In this document: positions 50,473 to 58,436 of the stretch, piece after piece
How positions within the stretch are numbered: position 1 is the first letter of the stretch
Layout: each line of letters opens with the position of its first letter
Source: Stenotrophomonas sp. ZAC14D1_NAIMI4_1
Lineage (GTDB): Bacteria; Pseudomonadota; Gammaproteobacteria; Xanthomonadales; Xanthomonadaceae
Direction: 5' to 3'
DNA: 64,000 nt
Assembly (NCBI RefSeq): GCF_003086775.1
Contig: NZ_CP026001.1
Coordinates: 584,407 to 648,406, forward strand
Program-made: the position numbers and the translations under genes
The notes under the pieces: model-generated
Database searches by the model: none
Told to the model about the DNA's origin: nothing
Seen by the model: only the letters and a program-made list of their open reading frames with translations

Positions 50473-50748
50473 CTACGGCCGGTATTGCGCCCGTGCGTTG
50501 GCGATCACGGCCTTCACCAGGTCGCGGTCGGTATGCCGGGAAATGGCGCGGGCGCCGAGTGCGATCGCCTGCGCGCGCAGGTCCGCGGTGACATCGTAGT
50601 GAGCGCCGCTGGCCTTGTTCTGGAAGGCCCGTGGCGGAATGCCGAGCTGCGCCGCCATCGCGTGCAGCTCGGCCAGGGTGTCGGCCATCAGGTGCGCCCA
50701 GCGCTGTCCGCGCCAGGGATGCACCGCGTCATCGACGTAGACCGCCAC
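50473..50748 (-). CDS. DUF4031 protein, 91 aa
   Basis: From a GTG start the protein reads (M)AVYVDDAVHPWRGQRWAHLMADT, the beginning of DUF4031, and continues with FQNKASGAHYDVTADLRAQAIALGA and RHTDRDL. Family function is unknown. A longer frame extends upstream but overlaps the previous gene in another frame. The GTG lies 14 nt after the stop of the upstream gene, so the two may be co-transcribed. Confidence 0.75.
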   Translation of the reverse strand: MAVYVDDAVHPWRGQRWAHLMADTLAELHAMAAQLGIPPRAFQNKASGAHYDVTADLRAQAIALGARAISRHTDRDLVKAVIANARAQYRP

Positions 50749-50761
50749 CGCCGCGGCCGGT

Positions 50762-51262
50762 TCAGGCCTGCGGCTTGCCGTCGGTGTCGGCAGCGTCGGC
50801 CGGAGCGGCCTCGGCGTCGGCAGCGGCTTCAACCACGTCGCCTTCAGCGGCTTCAGCGGCGTCTTCGCCTTCCTCGGCTTCCACGGTCTCGAACTCGGAC
50901 ACCAGCTTGTCCAGGTACTCGTCAGCGGTCTGGCCGGCTTCGGCCGCCAGGGTGTCCAGCAGCTTCTGCATCAGCTCGGAATACTCGAGGTTGACCTTGC
51001 GGCCTTCCTTTTCCTGCACGTTGGACAGGTGCTTGAGCATGGCCAGCATCGGCACCGGGTTGTCGGCGTTGCCCATGGTCTGGCCGCCGATGGCCAGCAG
51101 CCACTCGCGGCCCTGCAGGCCGATGGCAGCCACGGCCTGGCCGTCTTCGTTGGTCAGCACGGCGTGGTTCTGCACCTGCTGCTGGGCATTCAGGCGCAGG
51201 AACGGACGCTTGGCCTGCTGCTTCTTGCGCTTGTCGCGCTTGGCCTTGGAGTTCTGGGACAT
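50762..51262 (-). CDS. Uncharacterised protein with acidic Ala-rich tail
   Basis: A 166-residue protein. The first 20 residues are very basic (MSQNSKAKRDKRKKQQAKRP), followed by a conserved-looking core (AVLTNEDGQAVAAIGLQGREWLLAIGGQTMG and NLEYSELMQKLLDTLAAEAGQTADEYLDKL), then a 55-residue acidic tail made of Glu, Ala and Asp. The tail is low-complexity and probably disordered. No family recognised. Confidence 0.65.
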   Translation of the reverse strand: MSQNSKAKRDKRKKQQAKRPFLRLNAQQQVQNHAVLTNEDGQAVAAIGLQGREWLLAIGGQTMGNADNPVPMLAMLKHLSNVQEKEGRKVNLEYSELMQKLLDTLAAEAGQTADEYLDKLVSEFETVEAEEGEDAAEAAEGDVVEAAADAEAAPADAADTDGKPQA

Positions 51263-51321
51263 GGGTGGGGTCACCTGGAAAGGGAAAGACCGCCATTGTA
51301 CTGGGTGCCGCGCTGCGCGCT

Positions 51322-51344
51322 CGCCGGGCATGGCCCGGCGCTAC
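51322..51344 (-). repeat. GTAG REP
   Basis: CGCCGGGC-ATG-GCCCGGCG followed by CTAC. Between the acidic-tail protein gene and motB. Confidence 0.8.
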
Positions 51345-51369
51345 CGGATTGCAGCGCCCCGGCGTAGCG

Positions 51370-52326
51370 TCAGGGCGCCACGGCCGGCGTGGCGGCTTCG
51401 CCCTGCGCGGCCTGCACATCGGGGTCGGCCACGGCTGCCGACAGCCCCACCTGCGGGCCGGCGCCGGCCAGGGCGGCTTCTTCGGCGGCCTTGGTCATCA
51501 CCACGATGCTGATGCGGCGGTTGATCGGGTTCTGCGGGTCCGTTTTGTCGAACAGCACCGAGGAGGACAGGCCGACCACACGGGTGATCTTGCTGTCCTC
51601 CATGCCGCCGTCCACCAGCGCACGGCGTGCGGCATTGGCGCGGTCGGCGCTCAGTTCCCAGTTGCCATAGCCGCGCGCGGCCGAATACGCGGTGATATCG
51701 GTATGGCCGGTGAGGCTGATCCGGTTCGGCACGTGGTTCAGGTACTCGGACAGCTCGTGCAGGATCTGCTGCGTATACGGCTTCAGCGTAGCGCTGCCGA
51801 GGTCGAACATCGGCCGGTTCTGCTTGTCCACGATCTGGATGCGCAGGCCTTCCGGGGTCAGGTCCAGCAGCAGCTGGTCCTTGAACGGCTCCAGCGCCTG
51901 GCTGCGGCTGATCGCCTCCTGCAGTTCCTTCATCAGCGCTTCCAGCTGCTGCTTGTCGCGCTGCTGCTGGTCCACCGGCTGCGGCACGGCTTCCTTCTGG
52001 TTCTGGAAGGGGTCGTTGCTGTTGCCGCGGGACACATCGGTGGCGCCGCCCAGCTTGATCATCGAGGTGCTGGCGCCACCGGGCCCGGCCATGCCCGGTG
52101 CGGGCGTGGGGCTCTGCCCGGCCAGCGGGCTGGGGTTGCGGAAGTACTCGGAGATCGCCGCGCGCTCGGGCTTGCTGGTGCTGGCCATCAGCCACAGCAC
52201 CAGGAAGAAGGCCATCATCGCGGTCACGAAGTCGGCGTAGGCCACTTTCCACGAACCGCCGTGATGGGCGGCATGGCCGCCCTTCTTGACCCGGCGGACG
52301 ATGACGGTGGGCTTGTTCTCGGCCAT
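51370..52326 (-). CDS. motB: Flagellar motor stator protein MotB
   Basis: A 318-residue stator subunit. The N-terminus has WKVAYADFVTAMMAFFLVLWLM, with D32 at the position of the essential proton-binding Asp of E. coli MotB. A plug/linker of about 120 residues precedes an OmpA-like peptidoglycan-binding domain (FDLGSATLKPYTQQILHEL, LTGHTDITA, NRRISIVVM). The gene follows motA on the same strand with a short gap. No other flagellar genes are nearby, so the stator genes are separated from the main flagellar cluster. Confidence 0.93.
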   Translation of the reverse strand: MAENKPTVIVRRVKKGGHAAHHGGSWKVAYADFVTAMMAFFLVLWLMASTSKPERAAISEYFRNPSPLAGQSPTPAPGMAGPGGASTSMIKLGGATDVSRGNSNDPFQNQKEAVPQPVDQQQRDKQQLEALMKELQEAISRSQALEPFKDQLLLDLTPEGLRIQIVDKQNRPMFDLGSATLKPYTQQILHELSEYLNHVPNRISLTGHTDITAYSAARGYGNWELSADRANAARRALVDGGMEDSKITRVVGLSSSVLFDKTDPQNPINRRISIVVMTKAAEEAALAGAGPQVGLSAAVADPDVQAAQGEAATPAVAP

Positions 52327-52329
52327 GGC

Positions 52330-53184
52330 TTACTTGACCGTCTTCAGGTGCTGCTCGAAATCGGAGAACGCCGGGCGCACGTTCGACGGCAGGGTCTTGC
52401 GGGCGAATTCCAGCGCGATCTTCGGGTTGTAGCCGCGCAGGCAGGCCAGCAGGGCGGTCTTCACCGATTCGTAGATGCGGCTGTCCTGCTCGGCGCGGGC
52501 TTCCATCGCCGAGGCCATCGGGCCGACGAAGCCGTAGCCCATCAGGATGCCGAGGAAGGTGCCCACCAGCGCGCCGGCCACGTGGCCGCCGACCTCGACG
52601 ATGTCGCCGCCGATCGAGCCCATGGTGATGACGATGCCCAGCACGGCCGCCACGATACCGAAACCGGGCAGGCCGTCGGCCACCTTGTTCATCACCTGCG
52701 AGGGGGCCATCGCCTCGGCGTGGTGCTTTTCCAGCTCCAGCTCCAGCAGCGGTTCCAGCTCGTGCGGCTCGATGTTGCTGCCGATCATCAGGCGCAGGCA
52801 ATCGGTGATGAAGTCGATCAGGTGGTGGTCGGCCTGCACCTTGGGGTAGTTGGCGAACAGTGCGCTTTCGGCCGGGCGCTCGACGTGGTCTTCCAGCGCC
52901 ATGAAGCCTTCGCGACGGGCCTTGTTGAGCAGTTCGTACAGCAGGCTGAGGACGTCGATGTAGTCCTGCTGCTTGTAGCGCGGGCCCTTGAACACGCCCA
53001 CCATGGCCTGCAGGGTCTGCTTGACCGTCTTGGCCGGGGTGCCGACCAGGAAGGCGCCGAGTGCGGCGCCGCCGATGATGACCAGTTCGTAAGGCTGCCA
53101 GAGGGCACCCAGGCGGCCGTGGGCGCCCAGGTAGCCGCCGAGGACGCTGATGATGACGACCAGGAATCCAACGATGATGAGCAT
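52330..53184 (-). CDS. motA: Flagellar motor stator protein MotA
   Basis: A 284-residue protein with four predicted helices: LIIVGFLVVIISVLGGYLG, PYELVIIGGAALGAFLVGTP, and two near residues 165-215 (LPGFGIVAAVLGIVITMGSI, VGTFLGILMGYGFVGPM). The cytoplasmic loop between helices 2 and 3 carries the charged residues that contact FliG. Chosen start MLIIVGFL follows the E. coli length. It lies upstream of motB with only 3 nt between the genes. Confidence 0.93.
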   Translation of the reverse strand: MLIIVGFLVVIISVLGGYLGAHGRLGALWQPYELVIIGGAALGAFLVGTPAKTVKQTLQAMVGVFKGPRYKQQDYIDVLSLLYELLNKARREGFMALEDHVERPAESALFANYPKVQADHHLIDFITDCLRLMIGSNIEPHELEPLLELELEKHHAEAMAPSQVMNKVADGLPGFGIVAAVLGIVITMGSIGGDIVEVGGHVAGALVGTFLGILMGYGFVGPMASAMEARAEQDSRIYESVKTALLACLRGYNPKIALEFARKTLPSNVRPAFSDFEQHLKTVK

Positions 53185-53275
53185 GGCGCGACGCAAGGAG
53201 AGGGGATATCTCCTTGTCGGCCTGACACCGGTGTTTCTGAAGAGCGGATTCTGTGAAGTCGGTCAGCGGGGGTGA

Positions 53276-53743
53276 TCAGCCCGCCGTGCCGGCCTCGGCG
53301 CCTTCACGCTGCAGCGGATTGGGCCACGGCTCGCCGTTGCCGGCAAAGGAAAGTGAGACGGAGTTCAGGCAGTGGCGCTCGAAGGTGGGCGGCGGGCCGT
53401 CCGGGAACACGTGGCCCAGGTGGCTGCCGCAGCGGGCGCAGGTGATCTCGGTGCGGACCATGCCGTGGCTGGTATCGCGGATCTCGGTGACGTGCGCCGG
53501 GTCGTAGGGCGCGAAGAAGCTGGGCCAGCCGGTGCCCGAATCGAACTTGGTGCTGGAGCGGAACAACGGCAGCCCGCACATGCGGCAGCAGTAGACGCCC
53601 TCGCGCTTGTTGTCCAGGAACACGCCGCAGAACGGGGCTTCGGTACCGTGCTGCAGCAGCACGCGGCGCTCTTCGGTACTCAGGCCGGCCACCAGGGCGT
53701 CGGCCTGGGGGGCGGTGGGGGGCGTCAGGTCGAAAGCGCTCAT
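53276..53743 (-). CDS. msrB: Peptide methionine-R-sulfoxide reductase MsrB
   Basis: A 155-residue MsrB. Structural zinc is bound by C53/C56 (CCRMCG) and C102/C105 (CARCG); the catalytic cysteine is C125 in [17 protein letters not shown] and [10 protein letters not shown] are the substrate-binding strands. It reduces methionine-R-sulfoxide in proteins using thioredoxin. A resolving cysteine may be the one in PFCG (C39). The start is set at MSAFDLT, where the alignment with known MsrB begins. Confidence 0.92.
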   Translation of the reverse strand: MSAFDLTPPTAPQADALVAGLSTEERRVLLQHGTEAPFCGVFLDNKREGVYCCRMCGLPLFRSSTKFDSGTGWPSFFAPYDPAHVTEIRDTSHGMVRTEITCARCGSHLGHVFPDGPPPTFERHCLNSVSLSFAGNGEPWPNPLQREGAEAGTAG

Positions 53744-53883
53744 GCCGGCTCTCCGTGGGGTCAGTGGCCTGGGGATGCCGGCAAACGTGGGGGTGAGGGC
53801 CCGCCGTTGCAAGTGTGATGGCCATTCATGGCCGGCACACGGCCCCCGGCGCATGGTGGACCTCTCACACGATGGAGCGTGCC

Positions 53884-54267
53884 ATGAAACCGCGTCTCGT
53901 CCTTCTGTTGTCCGTCCTGCTGCCCCTGGCCGCGCAGGCGCAGGTGCCGACGTCCTCCAGCCCGACCGCTACGCGCAGCGCGAACAGCGTGAACCCGCCC
54001 CCGGTCGCGCCGCAGTCGCCGCCGCCACCGGCCAACCCGGCGCTGCCGGTGCAGGTGCCGCGCCAGCAGGCACAGCCGATCCGTTCAACCGGCCCGGCAC
54101 AGGTGACACCCGCACCGGCCACGCGGGCGCCGGACAAGGTGTATGACCGCAACGGCCGCATCGTGCCCGGGGTGAAGCCGGCTGGCCCCAACCGCGTGTT
54201 CGATTCGCGCACCGGCCGTTACTACGACAGCGTACCGGCCGCTGACGGGCAGCAGATCAAACCGTGA
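53884..54267 (+). CDS. Secreted proline-rich hypothetical protein
   Basis: A 127-residue protein with a clear signal peptide ([19 protein letters not shown]). The mature part starts with a Pro/Ser/Gln-rich stretch of about 60 residues and ends in a more ordered [31 protein letters not shown], which has a duplicated '[16 protein letters not shown]' motif. Periplasmic or surface location is likely; function unknown. Confidence 0.65.
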   Translation: MKPRLVLLLSVLLPLAAQAQVPTSSSPTATRSANSVNPPPVAPQSPPPPANPALPVQVPRQQAQPIRSTGPAQVTPAPATRAPDKVYDRNGRIVPGVKPAGPNRVFDSRTGRYYDSVPAADGQQIKP

Positions 54268-54409
54268 GGCGCGCGCGCCCGGGCCTGAACCCACGAAAAC
54301 GACGCCTTGCCGATCACTGTTTTTTCGCCTGCGATTAACCGCTCCGGGACCACCGTGGCCCTGCACCGGCAACCGCCGTTGCATGTCCTTCGTCCATTGG
54401 ATCGCGATC

Positions 54410-54571
54410 ATGAAAAACCAGCAGAACCGTCATCCCGGCAAGGAGCAGCAGAGCCAGAGCCGCAGCCCGCAGCAGCAACAGCAGCAGATGGATGCGCAGC
54501 AGCCGCAGAAGGGCGGCAAGCAGCAGGAGCAGCGCCAGCAGGGGTCGCAGAAGCACCCGCAGCAGCGTTGA
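54410..54571 (+). CDS. Small glutamine-rich hydrophilic protein, 53 aa
   Basis: Begins MKNQQNRHPGKEQQSQSRS and continues QQMDAQQPQKGGKQQEQRQQG; Gln makes up roughly 40 percent and there is no hydrophobic residue cluster. Upstream ATG (54383) would add MSFVHWIAI. The composition, with KGG-type turns, recalls small stress-protection proteins, but homology cannot be shown by eye and the segment could be simple-sequence DNA. Confidence 0.45.
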   Translation: MKNQQNRHPGKEQQSQSRSPQQQQQQMDAQQPQKGGKQQEQRQQGSQKHPQQR

Positions 54572-54625
54572 CCGACGCGTGGGTCAGGGCCCGCGATGCG
54601 GGCTCTGGTCCGGCCGCCGCCGCGC

Positions 54626-55105
54626 TCAATCCGCGATCGGCAGGGCCCAGGTTTCCTTCACTTCCTCCATCACGATGTAGCTCTTCGATTCGCGCACATG
54701 CGGCAGGGTCAGCAGGGTGCTGCCCAGCAGCTTGCGGTAGCTGGCCATCTCGCTGATGCGCGCCTTCAGCAGGTAATCGAAATCGCCCGAGACCAGGTGG
54801 CACTCCAGCACGTTGGGCAGCTTCAGCGCCGCGCGGCGGAATTCTTCGAAGATGTCGCCGGACTTGTAGGCCAGGCTGATCTCCACGAACACCAGCAGGC
54901 TGGCCTTCAGCGCGGCCGGGTCCAGGTGCGCGTGGTAGCCGGTGATGATTCCTTCGCGTTCCAGCCGGCGCACGCGTTCGGTGCAGGGGGTGGTCGACAG
55001 GCCGACCCGTTCACCCAGTTCGGTGAAGGAAATGCGGCCCTCGGCCTGCAGGATGCGCAGGATCTTGCGGTCGATCTTGTCCAGCTCGCGGGGGCGTGTG
55101 GCCAT
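54626..55105 (-). CDS. Lrp/AsnC-family regulator next to dadAX
   Basis: A 159-residue regulator. The helix-turn-helix reads [45 protein letters not shown]; the RAM domain includes [45 protein letters not shown], typical of Lrp. It is divergent from dadA-dadX, so it probably activates the D-amino acid catabolic operon in response to alanine or leucine. Start set at MATRPREL. Confidence 0.92.
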   Translation of the reverse strand: MATRPRELDKIDRKILRILQAEGRISFTELGERVGLSTTPCTERVRRLEREGIITGYHAHLDPAALKASLLVFVEISLAYKSGDIFEEFRRAALKLPNVLECHLVSGDFDYLLKARISEMASYRKLLGSTLLTLPHVRESKSYIVMEEVKETWALPIAD

Positions 55106-55144
55106 GGCCGTCAACCTCTGGGGGTGAATCACAGGAAAACATCC

Positions 55145-55168
55145 TGCCTGCGATCCTGAAATCAGGCA
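55145..55168. promoter_or_regulatory. Candidate Lrp site in the dadA promoter region
   Basis: TGCCTG-N12-CAGGCA (55145-55168) surrounds an inner palindrome CCTGA-AA-TCAGG (55155-55166). It lies between the divergent Lrp-type gene and dadA, which is the expected position for an Lrp-family operator. Low confidence because Lrp sites are degenerate. Confidence 0.45.
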
Positions 55169-55254
55169 AATCGTCTAGGAACGGGAGAATATACTTCCCC
55201 GATTATGCTCCCGGCGTGCTCAAACGCAGGGAATCATCGGGTTGGAGAGTTTCC

Positions 55255-56559
55255 ATGCGAGTCCTCGTTCTCGGCAGCGGCGTGATCGGCACCACCAGTG
55301 CCTGGTACCTGCGGCAGGCCGGCTTTGAAGTCACGGTCATCGACCGCCAGCCCGGCCCCGCGCTGGAAACCAGCTTTGCCAATGCCGGGCAGCTGTCGTT
55401 CGGCTACACCTCGCCGTGGGCGGCCCCGGGCGTGCCGAAGAAGGCGATCGGCTGGCTGTTCGAGAAGCATGCGCCGCTGGCCATCAAGCCGGGCATGGAC
55501 CTGGCCCAGTACCGCTGGCTGTGGCAGATGCTGCGCAACTGCACCCACGAGCGCTACGCCATCAACAAGGCGCGCATGGTGCGCATGTCCGAATACAGCC
55601 GCGACTGCCTGAACGAGCTGCGCGCGCAGATCGGCATCGAGTTCGAAGGCCGCGACCTGGGCACCACCCAGCTGTTCCGCACCCAGCAGCAGCTGGACGC
55701 CTCGGCGCAGGACATCGAGATCCTGGCCCAGTACGGCGTGCCCTACGAAGTACTGGACCGCGCCGGCATCATCCAGGCCGAACCGGCCCTGGCCCACGTC
55801 GATGGCCTGGTGGGTGCGCTGCGCCTGCCGCGTGACCAGACCGGCGATTGCCAGCTGTTCACCCGCCGCCTGGCGCAGATGGCGGCCGACGCAGGCGTTG
55901 AATTCCGCTACGACCAGGACATCAGTGGCCTGGAGTTCGATGGCGACCGCATCACCGGCGTGCGCATCGGCGGCCGGCTGGAAACCGCCGACCGCTTCGT
56001 CGTCGCGCTGGGCAGCTATTCGCCGCAGATGGTGGCGCCGCTGGGCATGCGCCTGCCGGTGTACCCGCTGAAGGGCTATTCGCTGACCCTGCCGATCACC
56101 GACCCGGCGATGGCGCCGACCTCGACCATCCTGGACGAGAGCTACAAGGTGGCCGTCACCCGCTTCGACAACCGCATCCGCGTCGGCGGCATGGCCGAAG
56201 TAGCCGGTTTCGACCTGTCGCTGTCGCAGCGCCGTCGCGAAACCCTGGAACTGGTGGTGCGCGACCTGTACCCGAAGGGCGGCGACCTGGCCAAGGCCGA
56301 CTTCTGGACCGGCCTGCGCCCGGCCACCCCGGACGGCACGCCGGTCATCGGCGCCACCCCGTTCCGCAACCTGTACCTCAACACCGGCCACGGCACCCTG
56401 GGTTGGACCATGGCCTGCGGCTCGGGCCGCTACCTGGCCGACCTGATGAGCGCGCGCCAGCCGCAGATCAGCACCGAGGGCCTGGATATCTTCCGCTACG
56501 GCCAGTACGGCCACGCCCCGCAGCAGGAGAGCCGCGCATGCGTCCTGCCCGCGCGCTGA
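55255..56559 (+). CDS. dadA: D-amino acid dehydrogenase, DadA
   Basis: A 434-residue FAD-dependent dehydrogenase starting [19 protein letters not shown] with the dinucleotide fold GxGxxG at residues 7-12. Features include [13 protein letters not shown], the catalytic-domain segments [18 protein letters not shown] ([13 protein letters not shown]) and [12 protein letters not shown], and [14 protein letters not shown] near the end. DadA oxidises D-alanine at the inner membrane, passing electrons to the respiratory chain. It precedes dadX, which overlaps it by 22 nt. A TTGGAGAG ribosome binding site precedes the ATG. Confidence 0.95.
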   Translation: MRVLVLGSGVIGTTSAWYLRQAGFEVTVIDRQPGPALETSFANAGQLSFGYTSPWAAPGVPKKAIGWLFEKHAPLAIKPGMDLAQYRWLWQMLRNCTHERYAINKARMVRMSEYSRDCLNELRAQIGIEFEGRDLGTTQLFRTQQQLDASAQDIEILAQYGVPYEVLDRAGIIQAEPALAHVDGLVGALRLPRDQTGDCQLFTRRLAQMAADAGVEFRYDQDISGLEFDGDRITGVRIGGRLETADRFVVALGSYSPQMVAPLGMRLPVYPLKGYSLTLPITDPAMAPTSTILDESYKVAVTRFDNRIRVGGMAEVAGFDLSLSQRRRETLELVVRDLYPKGGDLAKADFWTGLRPATPDGTPVIGATPFRNLYLNTGHGTLGWTMACGSGRYLADLMSARQPQISTEGLDIFRYGQYGHAPQQESRACVLPAR

Positions 56560-57608
56560 TCGACCTGGGCGCGCTGCGCAGCAACTACCGGCTGGCCCGC
56601 GAGCTGGGCGGCGGCAAGGCGCTGGCGGTGGTCAAGGCCGATGCCTACGGCCATGGCGCCGTGCGCTGTGCACAGGCGCTGGAAGGCGAGGCGGATGGCT
56701 TTGCCGTGGCCACGATCGAGGAAGCGCTGGAACTGCGCCAGGCCGGCATCCGTGCGCCGATCCTGCTGCTGGAAGGCATCTTCGAGGCCAGCGAACTGCC
56801 GCTGGTGGCCGAGCACGACCTGTGGTTCTCGGTGGGCTCGGCGTGGCAGCTGGAGGCGCTGGCCGCCTTCGACAGCCCGCGCCCGCTGACGGTGTGGCTG
56901 AAGCTGGACAGCGGCATGCACCGGCTGGGGCTGGACGTGGCCGGCTTCCGCGCCGCGCACGCACGGCTGTCGGCGCTGCCGCAGGTCGAGCGCATCGTGA
57001 TGATGACCCACCTGGCGCGCGCCGATGAGCTGGACAGCGAGCGCACCCACGAACAGGCCGCGACCTTCAAGGCCGCCATCGAAGGCCTGCAGGGCGAGAC
57101 CAGCGTGTGCAACTCGCCGGCGCTGCTGGGCTGGCCGGACGTGCGCAGCGACTGGGTGCGGCCGGGCCTGATGCTGTACGGGGCCAACCCGTTGCCGGAC
57201 GACACCGCGCTGACCGAGCGCCTGCGCCCGGTGATGACCATGCAGTCGAAGGTGATCGCCGAGCGCTGGATCGACGCCGGCGAACCGGTGGGGTACGGCG
57301 CACGCTTCGTGGCCAAGGCGCGTACCCGCGTGGGCGTGGTCGCGCTGGGCTATGCCGACGGCTACCCGCAGTTCGCGCCGAACGGCACCCCGGTGCTGAT
57401 TGACGGCCAGCCCGGCGGGCTGATCGGCCGCGTCTCGATGGACATGCTGACCGTGGACCTGACCGCACATGCGCAGGCCGGTATCGGCAGCGTGGTGGAG
57501 CTGTGGGGTACGGCGCCGACCCTGGCCGAACTCGCCCCGCGCTGCGGCGTCAGCGCTTACCAGCTGCCGTGCGCGGTCAAGCGCGTGGCGCGGGTCTACC
57601 AGGGGTGA
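56538..57608 (+). CDS. dadX: Catabolic alanine racemase, DadX
   Basis: A 356-residue PLP-dependent alanine racemase with the Schiff-base lysine in [10 protein letters not shown] (K33), matching family position, and the opposing catalytic tyrosine Y253 in VGYGARF. It converts L-alanine to D-alanine, which DadA then oxidises, so both genes form the alanine catabolic operon with the divergent Lrp-type regulator. Overlaps dadA by 22 nt. Confidence 0.95.
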   Translation: MRPARALIDLGALRSNYRLARELGGGKALAVVKADAYGHGAVRCAQALEGEADGFAVATIEEALELRQAGIRAPILLLEGIFEASELPLVAEHDLWFSVGSAWQLEALAAFDSPRPLTVWLKLDSGMHRLGLDVAGFRAAHARLSALPQVERIVMMTHLARADELDSERTHEQAATFKAAIEGLQGETSVCNSPALLGWPDVRSDWVRPGLMLYGANPLPDDTALTERLRPVMTMQSKVIAERWIDAGEPVGYGARFVAKARTRVGVVALGYADGYPQFAPNGTPVLIDGQPGGLIGRVSMDMLTVDLTAHAQAGIGSVVELWGTAPTLAELAPRCGVSAYQLPCAVKRVARVYQG

Positions 57609-57613
57609 GGTGA

Positions 57614-57636
57614 TGCCGGCCAGCGGCCGGCACTAC
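57614..57636 (-). repeat. GTAG REP
   Basis: TGCCGGCC-AGC-GGCCGGCA followed by CTAC, between dadX and the convergent DUF3016 gene. Confidence 0.85.
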
Positions 57637-57662
57637 CGGAATGCACGCCCAGCGGCCTTTGA

Positions 57663-58229
57663 TCAACGCGCGGCGGTCGCCTGCGTGGCCAGCTGGCGCT
57701 TCACCCAGTCATCGATCAGGCGCTTCTCGAAACGCAGCGGATCGTTGTCGCTGCGCACCCCGATGTTGTGCAGGTAGCCGCTGTCGCTCAGCTTGGCTTC
57801 GCCTTCATTGATGATGCCGCCGCTGGCGTCCTTCAGCGTGTACCGCAGGGTGATGCGCGGCGGGTAGATGTCGCGCATGATCCGGATGTCGTCGCCACGC
57901 GGGCCGTGCCACGGCTCGTAGTCGCCGGCGCGCTTGATGTCCACCAGGGTCACATCGAGGGTCTGCCCGGGCTGCAGCGGCTTGGCCGCTGCGGTCTGCA
58001 GGTAGCGGGCCAGCTGCTGCACCCAGTCACCCCGCTGCGCCTCGAAGCGGTTGGTGCTCTGGCGGATCTCGGTGAAGGTGGCCGGATCGTCCCACTTCAC
58101 GCTGACCGGGCCATTGGCCTGCAGGGCCCGCGGTGCCTGCGGATCGGTGACAGTGCGCGGCGCAGCGGTGGCGCTGCCCACGGCCAGGGCGCCGGCCATC
58201 AGCAGGGCGGCGCAGAGCGAACGGTTCAT
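57663..58229 (-). CDS. DUF3016 secreted protein
   Basis: A 188-residue protein with a signal peptide (MNRSLCAALLMAGALAVGSATA). The mature part contains VSVKWDDPATFTEIRQ, LDVTLVDIKRAGDYEPW and IYPPRITLRYTLKDASG, hallmarks of DUF3016. Family members are small periplasmic or outer-membrane-associated proteins of unknown role. Convergent with dadX. Confidence 0.85.
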   Translation of the reverse strand: MNRSLCAALLMAGALAVGSATAAPRTVTDPQAPRALQANGPVSVKWDDPATFTEIRQSTNRFEAQRGDWVQQLARYLQTAAAKPLQPGQTLDVTLVDIKRAGDYEPWHGPRGDDIRIMRDIYPPRITLRYTLKDASGGIINEGEAKLSDSGYLHNIGVRSDNDPLRFEKRLIDDWVKRQLATQATAAR

Positions 58230-58351
58230 GACGGTCTCCTGCGTCCCGTGATCGGGACGGTCTGGGCTACAGGCCGAGTGTGATCCTGCGCATGGCCGCC
58301 AGCAATGGCCGATTGCGTCAAATGCGTCACTAGTTGTCGCCAATTCATGGT

Positions 58352-58379
58352 CGTCAAGCGTGACTGACGGCGCTTGACG
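58352..58379. promoter_or_regulatory. Inverted repeat before the hybrid kinase gene
   Basis: CGTCAAGCG-N10-CGCTTGACG, perfect 9-bp arms, located between the DUF3016 and histidine kinase genes. The right arm contains a TTGACG that could be a -35. It is a candidate regulator site. Confidence 0.5.
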
Positions 58380-58436
58380 CTGTGAATACGCGCTCTGGAA
58401 GATGCTGTACCTCCACCCGGTCCGCCTCCCACGCCC

